A stretch of DNA of 64,000 nt from Atrichornis clamosus (Eukaryota; Chordata; Aves; Passeriformes; Menuridae): assembly GCA_013400975.1 (NCBI GenBank), contig WBMZ01003492.1, positions 1 to 64,000 of the forward strand, given 5' to 3'. The notes under the pieces were generated by a model. That model was not told where the DNA came from, did not search any database, and saw nothing but the letters and a program-made list of their open reading frames with translations. Positions 36,237 through 49,640 of this stretch are shown here, in pieces (the first letter of the stretch is position 1; each line of letters starts with the position of its first letter). The position numbers and the translations under genes are program-made.

Positions 36237-37736
36237 TCCTGCACAAAAGAATAGAAAGTAAATCTTGTAATAACATTAATGGTGTCACCTTCCTAGCAGA
36301 CTAACACTAATGTAATATTTAACTGGGGCTCTTATCAGCAGTCATACATCAATACACAGAAAACAAGCATGTAGTCAGAAAGAGTTTTTACGTTGAGCCT
36401 TATTTCTGAAAACTTTCACAAATAATTACACCCAACTCATTCACTGCCCTTTATCAATAAATTCTGGCCTTATTTGTGAACAGGAAAATACAATTTAGTT
36501 GATGCTAATTTAACTTTCTAGAAGTGTGAACAGCTTTGATTTAAGTAAGAAGAGTATAATTTGACAATGACAGAAGCTGAAAGGTGTAGTCCCCAGTTAC
36601 AGTGTAAAGTCGTGGTCAATGCTGAGTATTTATCCCGTGCAAATTTGCTCCTGAGTTACATCAAGAAATGCTGCTAGTCTTGCTCCTAAAAAATTTCCCA
36701 TTTCGTCACACCTGATACATTTTTTTCTTTCTTTGTTGGTTGTTTGTTTGTTTTGTCTACCAGGATTATCCTTTTGATATTCATGGGATCTGGAATATGA
36801 GATAATAACTGCAAAAGATGGTCCCTGCTGTTGATCTTGAGTCATATTTTAGTACTTTGTCATTCTAATAAGATTTATCTTGACTGCATTTGATCACTTG
36901 AATATTCGAATTACATATAGAGTTAAAAAAATTTTAGTGGATATTTCTTCTAAACTATATGAAATATTAACATAAAATAATTCACAAGAATGTTCAATGT
37001 CTACTCACTGTGAATTTTCACATAAAAGAACATAATGGAACTCTTTTCTCTACGTAGTTAATATAACCTATAATAGATTAAGGAGCTAAAACCAGAATTT
37101 TGGAAAAAAGATTAAAAAGAAAAAAAAACTTTGCTTTTTTATGTTATTATAGTCAAAACCAGTAACTGATCTAGGTAAAAGTATTTCAATTATTCTGGAA
37201 GTCATACACATAAGAAACCACATAAAAATTTTTCACTGAAATTAAGAAGAAGTTCTTAGCTCATTAAAGATGTAATTTAATTTTACTGAGACTCATTTGC
37301 CATTTATATCACAAAGATAGTTTTTCTTCCTAACAGACTGTATTTTCCCTTTTGAGTGGATTTTTCACTGTGATATATCACTTTTAACAGTCCAGGACTG
37401 AAAAGACAGGAAATTTGGTAATATAAATTTTGTAACATATGTAAGTTGTTTGAACTGAAACTCAGTCTGAAATTTCAGTTCACAGCATAATGAGCTGCCA
37501 TTCTCATTCCCTAACTTGCCTTGACTTTCTAAGGTAAATTGGAACACAACTTCATGGGGACAAAGGTTCTTCCTTGCTGCTTTGCACCTTTCTTTGGGGC
37601 TATAGCAGTGTGAGGGGGACGAGGTCCAGGCACAGTGACCTTCCTAGAAAAGTCCCTTGTTTGTAGCATTTTTGTTGTAATGATCTGCGGCTTCCAACAT
37701 CTTATGATTGCAAATCAATATACCTAGCAGAGGACT

Positions 37737-37760
37737 CTCAGAAAACCTCAGAAAACCTCA
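37737..37760. repeat. 10-bp tandem repeat, about 2.4 copies
   Basis: The unit ctcagaaaac is repeated head to tail with a partial third copy (ctca). No gene is nearby. Confidence 0.85.
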
Positions 37761-40319
37761 TTTTAGAAATTATTTCATTAAAGCAAACACTCTGCAATTC
37801 ACACAAAGGTTAGCAGTTTAACAGAATTTTATTTTCTTCAGATTTTTTTTTTTCTCTGAAAGGAAGGAAGTTTATTATATCCTACAAATATTTGGGGATT
37901 GTATAATCCTTTCTATACGTCTTAATTTTTCAAAGTGTGAAATGGATAAAATCATCATAATTGTTAAGCAAATGTCAAAACACCTTACAGCTACAGAATA
38001 ACATACACAAATGTCACCTTTCATTAACAATGACTTCTGATTCCACTAAGTCACAAATATTTTATCTATGACTCTCTAATTGCCACTTTTTCACTAAAAC
38101 TTTTTCTTTTGTTCTCACACATCTCCGTTTTTGAAAGGAAACAATTAATTGTGGTCTACTTTACCACCATGTTGCTAAGTTTTTTATAAATATTTCCATA
38201 AATTACATTTCTATGATGCCATTCCTTCCAATGTGCAACTTATAATTATTCCTTCAGCATTTTTAAAAATAATGTTTAAGTAAAAGTCTCAGTTACTCTG
38301 TTAATGTTTTATTCAGTATTTAGGCTTCATTTAAAAATGGTAGTGGTTAGAGAATTAATTAAGGATTCCAGAGTGAATGCAGTGGGGAGACATTTTGCTA
38401 AACCTTACTGTGAATTGAGCTACAGTGATTTTTCTACAATCCAGCCTGGTTTGGTATCTAACTAGGACTTGAAATCGATCTGAGTGTTCAACAGCAGACC
38501 CTGGGTCTCTCAAAAATGAAGATTGAAAATAAAGAAAAAGCAGATACATTACAGTAAAAACTGCAAGGATCTCTAGCAAATTTGAGATTTAGTGAATAAT
38601 ACAATATTATTCTTGCACATCAGTTAACCACATTTTTAGAAACTTTGCTTATCTTTGTTCCATGTCTTTGACTCCAAGAATCAGTAATCCCACAAATGGA
38701 CCTTTGTACTTTACCAAAAGCATAATGTACTACTTGACATACAAACATCAATCTTATGCAGATGAAATCTCCATGTGAAGATGAGATATTGCTTGCTACT
38801 GAAAGTAGTTGGAGACCAAAAACCCTTCCCAGGTCTTCATAACATCAAGACCTTATATTGTGAAGTACTTTCAAGATACAGAAAAAAGTAATCTGAAAAG
38901 TAAATATCCTGAGTCTTCCAGTTTGTGTGAGGAGTGTACTTATATCTGTTATTTTTAGTAGCAACTGCTATTATCAATCTAAATGACCAATCTAAAACTG
39001 CTAAATTAATTTGGTAGTAAATGGATTATTTAATAGCTATTTTTGTAGTGTCGGAGCACTGTCACAAGTCAATAATGAATTTTTCCTGAAAATTGTGGGT
39101 AAAAGCAAAAACAGTATGTGTGAGCTGACATCTTAAGTACCTAATGTTAATTGTCATTTAAAAATAATACCATTATTAGCAGCTCACAAAAGCTAAGTAA
39201 TAGTTGCCTTTAATAACAAATGGGCATTTAGAAAAATAGATGTTTTATTGCCTCTGTAGTTATATAAAAAAGACCATTTGTAATTCACTCTAAAATTAAG
39301 CAAGGTTTGTTCTGGTCTTCTTGGAATTGGTGAATAACGTATTTATATATATATGTGTGTGGGGAAAGAAAGGCATTAAGTATATTATATTAAAGTATAC
39401 TGCGCTGTGATTTTAGCACATACCTTTTAGCCATCCAAATTTTTATGCCTGATATAGCCACATACTGAATTATGAAGCAAATAAAACATATGTTTAATAA
39501 CTTTTTAAAAAAATTATTTCATCAAATGATAGACCATGATCAACAAATGGCACATGCTGGGGTAGAATTATTCTTCTGGCTACCTGTACTTTTATAGATA
39601 TATCTGGTAGTAAACAGTTGCAGTCTGCACTTAGTAAATAGGAAAAGTAAGTACTTTTAGTAGGAAAATCTGTTGAACTTCCTAATTGAAATAGATCATA
39701 TTCATTTTTGCCTTGAAGGAACTGTTTCTCTTCGTTATGCAAAGCACAATCTACTTGTAATTGAAGTAATCTCTTACCTAAAAGTTATTTTAACTTTTAA
39801 AGTAAAGTGATTTGTGTTTTATTTCCAAAGACATTGTTTATCACGCTGTTTATTATATTTTGAGAAATTCCATGGTGGTATGCTGTTGCTTAATGTATCA
39901 GAAACTGACTAAAGTAAACTAAATGAATGTAAGGGTAAGATTTATTTCAATATAGTTGTGGGGTTTTGTTGTTTTTTTCTTTTCAATTTAGAGATACTGA
40001 TTTTCTAAACCAAGCTCTTAGCTTTCTTTATAGAAGACGGGTCATAGCATTCTAAGGTAGATAAGATAAAAAGAATGAAATAAACTATATAAAGGACTCT
40101 TCTCCTCCAATAGAGGGAGACTAAGAAAGTAGCTGACACTAGATACTTGCATTTTAAAGCAACTAAAATTATATTAGTTGAATCTTCTCCTGCAGGGGTT
40201 AAACCCAAAGAATTAAGTCAGTGCCAATCCATGTACAAAGATGAAAATTTAGAAAATACAGGAATGGTCTCTCAAAACTTGATATTATGGGGTACTTAAG
40301 TGGATTCCTTTGTCATTTA

Positions 40320-40502
40320 AAAAACATTATACATATATATGTGTATATTATGTGTATATTATACATATTATGCATCTGTATATACACAGACTTATATGCA
40401 CACATATATGTACATTTTATCTTTCTCTATTTATATATATATATAAATATATATGTGTAACTCTTATACACACAGTCACACACACATATATATATGTATG
40501 CA
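40320..40502. repeat. AT/CA-rich microsatellite cluster
   Basis: Imperfect (AT)n, (GTATAT)n and (CA)n runs alternate over about 180 bases, including tatatatatatataaatata near 40434 and a cacacacacatatatatat run near 40480. The tyrosine- and isoleucine-rich 69-codon ORF here is just translated low complexity. Confidence 0.9.
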
Positions 40503-43500
40503 AAATTCCCAAGAAATAGTAATACTTTCTCAACCAGTGCCTGGACTTTTCTTGAACAAAGTTCTTTTCTGATTTGAGTAGTTTTCTCTGAATTTATCAA
40601 GCAAGATAATTCATGAACTATGTTCTTCAAATAATTAATGCTACAGATACTAGAGGAATGTGTATGATATTTTCTGCCTCAGCTGTATGGAAAACTAGGA
40701 CTCATTTTTTGGATTTCACCAGATTATTTTTAACATGGGACTCCGGAGAATAGGAAATATTCTTGTATAAGGGAGGAGAGACCTTATTGAAGCAAAAAGT
40801 AGCTTTTCTCCATAGCATAGCTTTCCCAGGAGACATAGCCAAAGTGTGTTTAGAGTCTCCTTAAACCCTCCCCTTACATTTCTCTAACCCTCAAAAAAGT
40901 AGAAGAAATGTAATTGTAAAATTCTAATATAGCACTGATGAGTTTAATGTGTTTGTTTAATGAGATGGGATAGTTCAAGATTGTTAATTTCAATTGTTAT
41001 ACCAAATAAAATTGACATAGACATATGTTTTATCTCATTTTGTTGGTTTCTACTTCTTTTCATTGTAAAAACTTTACTATTTGCCTGGATAATAAAATTC
41101 TGCAAAGCCTCAACATTTTGGTAGTGGCAATAAAGTACTTTTACCTAAAATTTTTGTTGGGTAATGTAAAGAAATAATTAATTTCCTTTATTCCTAAATG
41201 TAGTTTCAAAAAAATTTGTGGTTTTCATATGAAAGTTAGACATATATAAAATTAATCAGTTACATCAAGGAGACCTTTGTGTCTCTTGGGTGCTTTTTCA
41301 ATGTTTTGTTCCTGGACTGGAGCACACAAGAGGCAGGATGTTGCTTAAATCAGCCAAAAGACTGTACTGGAGTCTGGCAAATCATCTTCTGTGTAAGTTC
41401 AGAAACATGTCTCAACACTGCATTATTCCATGTAGAAGAGAAGCCTTCAGTATGAAATGTATATAGTACTGTGATTTTGACCTTTCAGAAAACCTCATTT
41501 AAAAAAAGAAAAATAAAACTTTTGCCTTGTCTTGCCTTATAATTGTTCACCATTAGACAACTTTTCATATAACTACCAAGCAGCAATCAGAAAAATAATT
41601 TTGTGTTATTAGAAAGTGCTCTTGACAGAATCAGAAGCTCAAATGTGGCTTGCAGAGATGGATAACTTTGTTTTTAAAAGGAATTCAACTATAAATTTTG
41701 GTGTTTGGTTGTCCTGCTGACAACAATGTCTATGGAATAGGACAGTTCTTTCTCAAAGATATTTTTCCCTCAAATAAAGAATAAAAAAATAATTGAATGT
41801 GTCCTGTAATAATCTTCTCCTCAAATTCCAGATATGCAGCTCCCTATTATACATAAGCTACCAAGAGTGACTAACCACTTACTCAAATACTTGATAAACA
41901 AGTCTGTATCACAATTGCTGGAAAAAGGTACTTAAAAATTTTGATCTTTATTAAGGTGATAAAAACCAATGTAACCAATAGTCCCTAAAATGTCAGAAAT
42001 TTACAACATCTTAAGTAACGTATTAATTACAGTAACTGATATACTTACAAGTGAAGCAGTCATAGTCTAAGTCATGATCAACTGGATCTGTTAACTCTTC
42101 TAGATCTTCCAGGAGTTGAATGGGGAATTAAAGCTTCAGAATTGCAGGTGGCACAAAAGAAACCAAGAAAAATAACTCTTTTTTACACGCACAGCAAAGC
42201 ACAGCAAAGCATACATTCTGCTTAGTGCACCAACATATTCATAGCCCTAAGCATCTTCTAAATGTCAAAACATAGCTTGAATTTTAAAAATTAACAAAGT
42301 AATATTTCAGTGATCTCACTGAATCATGGGGATGTTATGAATCTTTTATAAAAAGTAATAAAGAAACACCCTTTCCTCAGTCATTTCAAACCTTTCAGTT
42401 TAAGGATTTTAGGCATGCAAGGTAATGGATTATTTCTATCTTCTGTTTGTTAAGTGAAGATTCAAATCCCAGCCACATTGATATTTACTGGTGAGGAAAT
42501 GGTTGAGTACTATAGAATGAACTTCCATAGCCACTAAGCACTTACTGGTTCCACTCCAAATGCTACTAGTTTTATATAATCTATTTGTGAAAACACATAA
42601 TAGTAAACACCACATAAAATGTTGCAGCACACTTTTGTCTTCTTGGTAATACAAAATAGGAGCCATGTAACTTCTATGAGATATCTATCACTTAACCATT
42701 TCCTGAAAGACATCTGGAAATCTAAAGTTTAGAGACTTAAATAAGAACTTTGATAACATAAAGTCTTGACACAATTCAGTCTCTTCTTCCACTGCTTGCC
42801 TCCAAGAAAGGCTAGCTTTTTGACACATTGAAATTTAGTAAGTCCAAGATCTGAATAAATTAAATCTGGGAAATAAAAATCAAATTTAATTGTGTATACA
42901 GAAGAAAATGTGGGATGACAAAAGTATTTTCCGATCTCAATATGAAATCTACAGAAAAAACAACCTCTACCCAGGATCTTACTCTACACAAAATATGGCC
43001 AACTATACATGTAATAGTCTCAGAGAGATAGAATATATATATGTATATTTACTGATCATTAGTTGAACTGGAATTGCATAGGAATCATGTATTCTGATTT
43101 ATATATTTTATATTTCCAGAAAGATACTAGCAAAACATCATTGCGTAAGACACATAACAACTCTCAGAAGTTTCAATGTCTGTCTGCTATCATAAAACCT
43201 TTCTCTAATTCCCAAATGAAGAATGAAATAGTAAAATTCTTACAGTGTCTAGAAAACAGCAAAATGAAGACATGCATAACCTAAATTGTGGTTCTAATCT
43301 GGGAAATGAGAGTGATTTTGAGTTTTTGGTGATCCTTACACATTTTAATTTGAGAACTTCTACAAAAAATTGAAGGCATTTCTTAGTGAGGAAACTCCAT
43401 CCTATTGAGAAAGGAAACACAAAATGTTTCTTCCTAATTAATGCACATTTATCAGTATAGATATGAAAAATAATCATATCTGTCAGTAAAGACTGAATTA

Positions 43501-44912
43501 AAATAGCATTTGTATAGAAAGGTTTGAGATACTAAGAACTATATGAGACTAAAGCATTGTGTTATGCGGTAAACACAGATTTTCACAGTAATAGCTCAAA
43601 CCCCTTCTAGCACTCTGTTTGGTGAAATACAGTACTATCTTAATATAGTAGGTAATGGTGCACTGTTGAATTTATCAACAATGTTGAAAGCAAAGGAAGA
43701 GTTCATTGTGCGGGTCATCCTCCCATTAAACGTTTAAAATGTCTGTTATAGATTCCTTTGTAAGGCTTTCTAACTTCAAGTTTAAAAGAAGGTTTATATT
43801 GCAAAAATTGTAATTTTTAAGCAAAACAAGTTAATTTAAGAAGTCAGAAGCACTGTTTTGATTCTAAACCTTATGTACACATTTCAGGAAGGCTCAAAAA
43901 TGAAGTTACAAGAAATGAGAAAAATTCAGAAACTTTGTTTATTTTTTATTATCAACTTTTCCCATTAGACCAAGTTTTTGAACATTTCTTCTAATGAGTA
44001 TTGTTCACAAACATATTGCTTCTGATGAATTTCATCTGTTGTCCGAAATATTAATAAGACACTGATAATCCCATTTACATGTTTTTTATTTGTGTTACCT
44101 TGAGACACATGAATATTTTAAATTTCCTAAGCCTGAAATTAAAAATTTTTTTTCTGTCTTTTTGGTTTTCTTTGTTGACATGAAAATCATAGTGTTGTTG
44201 ATGAAAATATCCTTGAAATACAAAGTTTACATGAATAGATTATTCAAGAGTTATGCAAAAGCACAGGTGGCAAAAATTGCAAATGTTTAGCTACCTAGTA
44301 GAGTGATCTTTCTGAGTGAGAGTTTAGTCATGTAACAAATAAATCAGTGGAGATCTAAAGAGGAGAGCTCCCCATGGATTTTTACTTGCTCAATACAGAC
44401 ATTAATCACTAGTTGGAGCTCTAAACAAAGAGGTCAGATTTTTAAGATTTCTTCCTATCCTTTTCTGCTCTTTCTTATCTGTTCTTACTATGGCAGTAAC
44501 TGAAGTCTTCAAAACTCTGCGCCAGTTTTGTGTGGATACAGTAGTAAAATTTTTTTTTTTTTCATGTAAAACAGTTTTCCCTTCATAAAATAGATCTCTT
44601 AAGTGAAATATGAAAAGACTCTAGTGGTGCCAGTAGCTACACATAGGTTACAATACTGTCAATTTCCATTAATTTGTCAAGATGTTCTCATTCTTTGTCT
44701 TCTCTTTTCTATTTAAAAACACCTTAAATATTCTAAATGATTGTATACATCTTAAGTAATATATTAAAATAGTTAAGCAAGTGGTCATTCTTTAATATTG
44801 TCTGCCCTCAGGATTGCATCTATATTTGCAAGCAAAACAGACCTGGTAAAGTTTACTGTCACTTAAAGAATTTATATGTTCTTGGTGTAAGGACAATTCT
44901 GTATGGAAACAT

Positions 44913-45587
44913 TAGAAACTTGGTGCATCCTGGTGGACACTAAGTCGAACAGGAGCCATCATTTGCTGCAAAGAGGGATGATGGTAATCTGGGCTGCCTT
45001 AGAACCAGTGTTGTCAGTAGACCTAGGAAGGTGATTCCTGCCCTCTGTTCAGTACTGCTGAGGCCACACCCAGAGTATTGCATCCAGTTCTGGCCTCCCC
45101 AGTACCAGGGAGACATGGACATATTGAAGAAAGTCCAGTGAAGGGCTGCAAACATGATCAAGGGCCAGATAACTCCAATACAAGGAAAGAATGAGACCTT
45201 TACAGCTTGGAAAAGAGAAGGACCATGGGGAATCTCAGCAATTTATAAAATTACTTGAAGGAAGGTGTAAAGACAAGAGACAGGCTGTTTTCAGGGGTGC
45301 CCAGGGACAGAACCAGAGGCAATGGGCACAAAATGAAACACAGGCAGTTTCCTCTGAACATCAAGATACTTCACTGTCCAGATGACCAAGCACTGGAAGA
45401 AGTTCCCTAGAGATGTTGTGGAGTCTCCATCCTTCAAGATATCCAAAAGCCATGTCTACACAGTCCAGGGCATCCAGCTGTAGGTGGTTCTACTTGAGCA
45501 GGGGGAGTTGAACTAGGTGTTCTCCAGGGGTGTCTCACAACTTCAACCACTCTGTGAATCTGCAATTCGGTGATTCTGTGATGCTAT
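44913..45587 (+). mobile_element. CR1 LINE 3' fragment (end of ORF2 and 3' UTR)
   Basis: The blocks cttggtgcatcctggtggac, gctgaggccacacccagagt, attgcatccagttctggcct, ccagtaccagggagacatgg, gcacaaaatgaaacacaggc, agttccctagagatgttgtg and tagagatgttgtggagtctc are colinear with CR1. The 3' end carries an imperfect repeat of the gtgattctg motif (45553-45587). About 675 bases remain. ORFs on both strands within it are not genes. Confidence 0.94.
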
Positions 45588-48500
45588 AAATGGAAGTGAG
45601 TTTTAAACATAAATTGAGTCAGACGAGTTTGAAACTTAACCTGTATGTCTAAACTAAACATAAAATATTTGTCTTTTTATTAGTTCTGGAAATTGAGTGA
45701 GCAGGTGAGGCAATATGATGGTTCCATACCAGAACAAAATATGCCTGCACACTATTCCTCAAGCATCTATTTTGCCCTGAAAGGAACATTCATATATGAG
45801 CAAAGAAACCCTCAAATATGGATAAATATGCTCCAGCAAATTTCTCAGATGCCTGCCTAACTGAGGCACGTGCACGTAGACCTCCCTGTGGAGCAAAGAT
45901 GTCTCACAATTTAGAAAAAGTCTGTAGGATTAGAAGGAACTGCCCCTCATAACAACAAAAGATACCAAGGACCTGCCAGTTGCTAGTGAAATCAGAATCA
46001 ACTCCCCATTTTTCTTTTTGCCTTTCCTAAGATTATGTCATTCATTGTAGCAGCAGTAAAATTGGCTCATTTTAACTTTGGCTACTTGATTAAAACTCTT
46101 AACTGAAACATTATTATAATCTTCATAAATTTCAAAGGTATTGCTTATGCTGTAGAACTAAACACAGCCTCAACCCTATCTTCCCCCTGCCCTCTCAGCC
46201 TCTTATGCAACAACTTTTGCTAAAAGAAAGTTAATTTTAATACCATCTCTGCTGGAATCAACTCCCTGCTGCTATGCTATAGCTTTAATTTAACATCCTC
46301 TCTAAATCAGTGGAGTGCTGGGGTATATGAGGGAAATCTGGTAGCACAAATTGTGTTCATTCTGTTCAAGAGATCGGTTCTTTCATCTGAGTTAACCAGG
46401 CTTAATTCAACACCTCTCTGATAAAGTCTCCTGCTGTCTGAATGTGTATAGGGTGCTGAGGGAGGCTTTTCAACTTTACATGGCTGGTATTTCAAAATAG
46501 ACGTTCTCACCCTCCAGCATCAAAATGCATCAGCAGTGTCTGACCATTAAAATAAAATTGATGAAAAAGTGACAGTATTTAAAACATTTGTAGCTCAATC
46601 TTGATGTGACCCAAATGATGCTAGTGACCTACAGAAATCTCAGATGTGTGCTGATTTCAAGAAGTTCACAATGGTTTTCCCAACACCACAGTATGAAGCT
46701 TTTCAAAGACATAAATTTATCTTTTACTTAAACCACAGCTCAAAGGTGCAGAACAGTATTCTTTCTCATTTTTTGTCTGAAATACATTAAAGCAAAAATA
46801 ATTTTCAGGAAACAAAAGTTCTATTTACAAACTTAAAAGAAGAAGTTAATACAATTAAGGTTGCAGTAAATGTCTTAAAATCTTTTAGTGGCTATTGAAA
46901 CACTGGTCACTGAACAGAATGTTTTAAACAGAGAGAAGATTAACTAAATGTGTGTCTAGGGAAATATAGAGGAATATACTGATTTGGACCTAGGCTGTAA
47001 AATAAGCATAATTCATCTGTAGTACTTTAGGGGACTAGCTTGATTTCTGAAATGTTAGATTTAGTGATTATCTTTCATGTTGATTAAAAAAAACCAAACA
47101 ACCATATCATATTTATAATAGATGATATTGAATTGCTAACGAAATATAGGCAGTCAAGGGCAGAAAAGAGTCCAGCTACACCATCTTTGACTCTTTCTGT
47201 GCATAAAAGTTGTGCATAAAAGTCTGTAAGCAGCCAAGAAAATACTTCTATTCTCAGCATTAAGTTTATCTCTAATTTCAGAGCAATCCCTAACTCAACC
47301 AGTTTTCATGCTATTTAGTAACTTATTAATACCATTATTTTGCTATTCATGATAGCAAAAATCAATGAATTCAAAAGAAAAACCTAACTCTTTTTCAAGA
47401 CTAGGGACATTATTTCCCCCCCATGGTTTTACAGATGTTAGTTGCAATACACACCACTGAAATAAAGAAATTTTTTATTAGTATTTAAAATCTCACTGTT
47501 TTTTTAAAGTCCTATCCTTAGAAGAGTTAGTGCTTCAGATAATAGGTAAAAAGCACTTTTATTCTTGTAATACAAAGGACTTCATTGTTTCTGTGGTTGT
47601 TATAAATTCAATTGATGATATCTGAATAACTATAAATTCAAAGACTTTTAAACTTAAGCTTCTTGAAACCTCTGGCATAATCATTTTCCAGACATCTGAA
47701 GGGGAAATTCAACTGACAATTGCTCAGCAGTAATAATTTATGACCAGGGAATGATCTAGAATGGAGGGCAAGAAGACCCAACTGGCGGAAGTAGAAAACT
47801 GACTGGAGACAGGAATGCCAGAGACGGAAAGATGATATATAAGGAAGTGTTTCTCTTGGTGACAAGGTAAGGAACATCCACAGCATTGCATTGTAGCCAT
47901 CCTTATGGCAAAATGCTTGGGTCCCTTTTGGGCAGCAGATCTTGGCTGGGGGATAGATGCAAAGCCAGGCTATGGCTGTGTCTGTGTCACGCTCACAGGA
48001 TTTGGGCTGATGCAACTGTATACAAAGCCTATGATCTTTACAAACTCCTTGAAGTACTACTTATGGTGGTAAGACTGTTAAATATATTGCTTATTAATTA
48101 TTATAAAAGAGAAAATTTAGCACAAATGTGTATTTAATTCCCCTCAAGGATTATCAGAGAAATTCCTCAACATTTCCAACTAGCTTCTCATTTTGATGAG
48201 ATAAACAAAAACAATAATAATTTTTAAAAAACTGCTTTTCTAAGGTTTCTAGCCTTGATGAATAAATAGCCTGATTTTTTTTAGTATTTTTTTTTAACCA
48301 CCTTATTTCCTAGGCTGATAGTGGGATAGGCAAAATGCACTGTTGCACTGTTTGACTGCTTCCAAGCAGGTGTTGGTTTTAATAATTTGTTTCACCTGGG
48401 AAACTAAAAACCCCATGATTCTGTGTCTGTTTAGGATACTAGATATAGATCTAAATTCCCTCATTTGAGAGACTGGAAATATTGATGTCTCAAGACATTT
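45588..48500. other. Sequence without recognised gene
   Basis: 2.9 kb with no identified repeat or gene. A perfect 13-bp tandem doublet (tgtgcataaaagt) lies at 47198-47223. A 125-codon minus-strand ORF at 47638-48015 lies in somewhat GC-richer sequence but shows no family motif, signal peptide or supporting context. Confidence 0.5.
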
Positions 48501-49105
48501 TGGGGGGTGTGTGTGTGTGTGTGTGTGTGGGGAAAGGGGCAGGTCGGGCCTTGCTCTGCTGAGGCAGTGCCCCATCACACACCCCTCATCCCGAAAGCCT
48601 GTATCCCAGCCCTGCAGTGGCTGCCCATCCCTGGCATACCAGAGGCAATGCTCCACACCTGCGCCTGGAGCCCCGGACCCACCTCCTGAGTGGCCAAATG
48701 AGCCAGAAGTCCCACCTGGGGGAAGGGCCCAGGAAGGCTAGGAGGCATTTAACCCTGAGCATGTGTCTCAATGCTACTTTGTCTGGCAGTTTTCTATTAG
48801 CTGTGTGCTGCTGGAACTCAAGAGCTGGTAACTAATTGTGCTTTTCTATACTTTTTTTTCTTCTCTCTCTTTTTTCTAATTCTCTTTTCTCTGAATATTT
48901 CAGTAACTTATTTGAACTGGTTTAGAGTTGACTAATTTGAACGGTCTAAGTTAATGCTTTGAGAAATATCTTATGTTGATTGAATATTGCACTTCTCTGA
49001 TTTTTCTAAAGTTGCCAGTAAAATTTTTTTGTTGTTTTGACTTCTTAAATATATATCTTGTTGGTATTAATACCCTGGGTCGAACTCAGGGTACATGAAC
49101 TATAA
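48501..49105 (+). mobile_element. LTR-like repeat (GC-rich 5' half, AT-rich 3' half)
   Basis: A G-run and (GT)n microsatellite lead into a sharply bounded GC-rich block (48531-48760), then a pyrimidine tract, then AT-rich sequence ending with ggtattaataccctgggtcg and a terminal actcagggtaca. The composition step and the -CA end suit a solo ERV LTR with an AT-rich R/U5. A 6-bp inverted repeat (ACCCTG and CAGGGT) sits at the 3' end. I could not find a TG start or matching flanks, so the 5' limit is approximate. ORFs of 60-117 codons on both strands here only reflect low stop density in GC-rich DNA. Confidence 0.5.
48507..48529. repeat. (GT)n microsatellite
   Basis: Eleven GT units between a G6 run and the sequence ggggaaagggg. 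The flanking G-runs make local G-rich secondary structure possible. Confidence 0.95.
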
Positions 49106-49131
49106 GCCCTTTTAAAAGTGTTGTCAAGTGA

Positions 49132-49161
49132 TTTTTTTTTTTTTTTTTTTTAAGGGGGGGT
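49132..49161. repeat. Poly(T)/poly(G) tract
   Basis: Twenty T are followed by AA and a run of G. It lies about 27 bases beyond the end of the LTR-like repeat. Homopolymers like this are unstable and error-prone in assemblies. Confidence 0.85.
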
Positions 49162-49545
49162 AGGGGAGGTAGGCAGGCTTTACACCTCACTGTGATACAA
49201 GGATACATTTCTTAATTAATTTTGGGGAGCAATATTGAAGGAGAAGAACCCTTGAGAAAGGAGCTTTATTCATATGTCTTCATTGATAGTAATATAGCAT
49301 AAGTTATGTTTGTTGCTTCTTACAAAGTGATTCATTTGTCAGCATACATTTTTTTTTATGTTCACTACTCTCTGACTACAATCTGCAAGAAAAGTTGACA
49401 TGAATTATTAAGCCAATTTACTGTAAAAATTAACCAGCAAGAATGAGCCACGGCCCCTGGCAGAATGTCACTGTCTCTTTGACAAGGCAGACAGTTCCAT
49501 TTGAGTTCAGCCTACTATCAAAGACATTTTCCAGTGAGCTTCACA

Positions 49546-49640
49546 GTCTCTTTCCTGCTTCTTCTTCTCCCTGCCCTCCTTTTCTTCTCTCTTCTCTCTT
49601 TCCTAATTCCCTTTTCTTTCTCTTTTTTTCTCCTAGCCTC
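49546..49640. repeat. Polypyrimidine (C/T-rich) tract
   Basis: About 95 bases are almost wholly C and T (ctgcttcttcttctccctgc, tcttctctcttctctctttc). Part of it is read as a serine-, leucine- and phenylalanine-rich ORF (49443-49658), which is not a credible gene. Confidence 0.85.

Larger units (their letters stand above)
36137..44912. other. Largely unique, strongly AT-rich sequence
   Basis: 8.8 kb with no recognised gene or transposon. Content is limited to simple repeats: a 17-bp tandem duplication at 36193-36236, a 10-bp tandem at 37737-37760, an AT/CA microsatellite region at 40320-40502, a 10-bp doublet (acagcaaagc) at 42191-42210, and poly(T) at 44550-44562. ORFs stay at or below 90 codons. 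Confidence 0.6.

Noticed and set aside
37737..37760. Short direct repeats considered as a CRISPR-like array
   Set aside because: Units are contiguous without spacers, only about 2.4 copies, in animal DNA; simple tandem duplication.
40310..40519. Tyrosine/isoleucine-rich ORF resembling a membrane peptide
   Set aside because: Product of AT/CA microsatellite translation.
48501..48556. G-run cluster considered as a G-quadruplex regulatory site
   Set aside because: The first G-run is separated from the others by the 23-base GT repeat and the last tract is weak; not enough to call a feature.
48303..48656. 117-codon minus-strand ORF with a histidine-threonine repeat
   Set aside because: The repeat is a translated (GT)n microsatellite and the rest is LTR-like GC-rich sequence.
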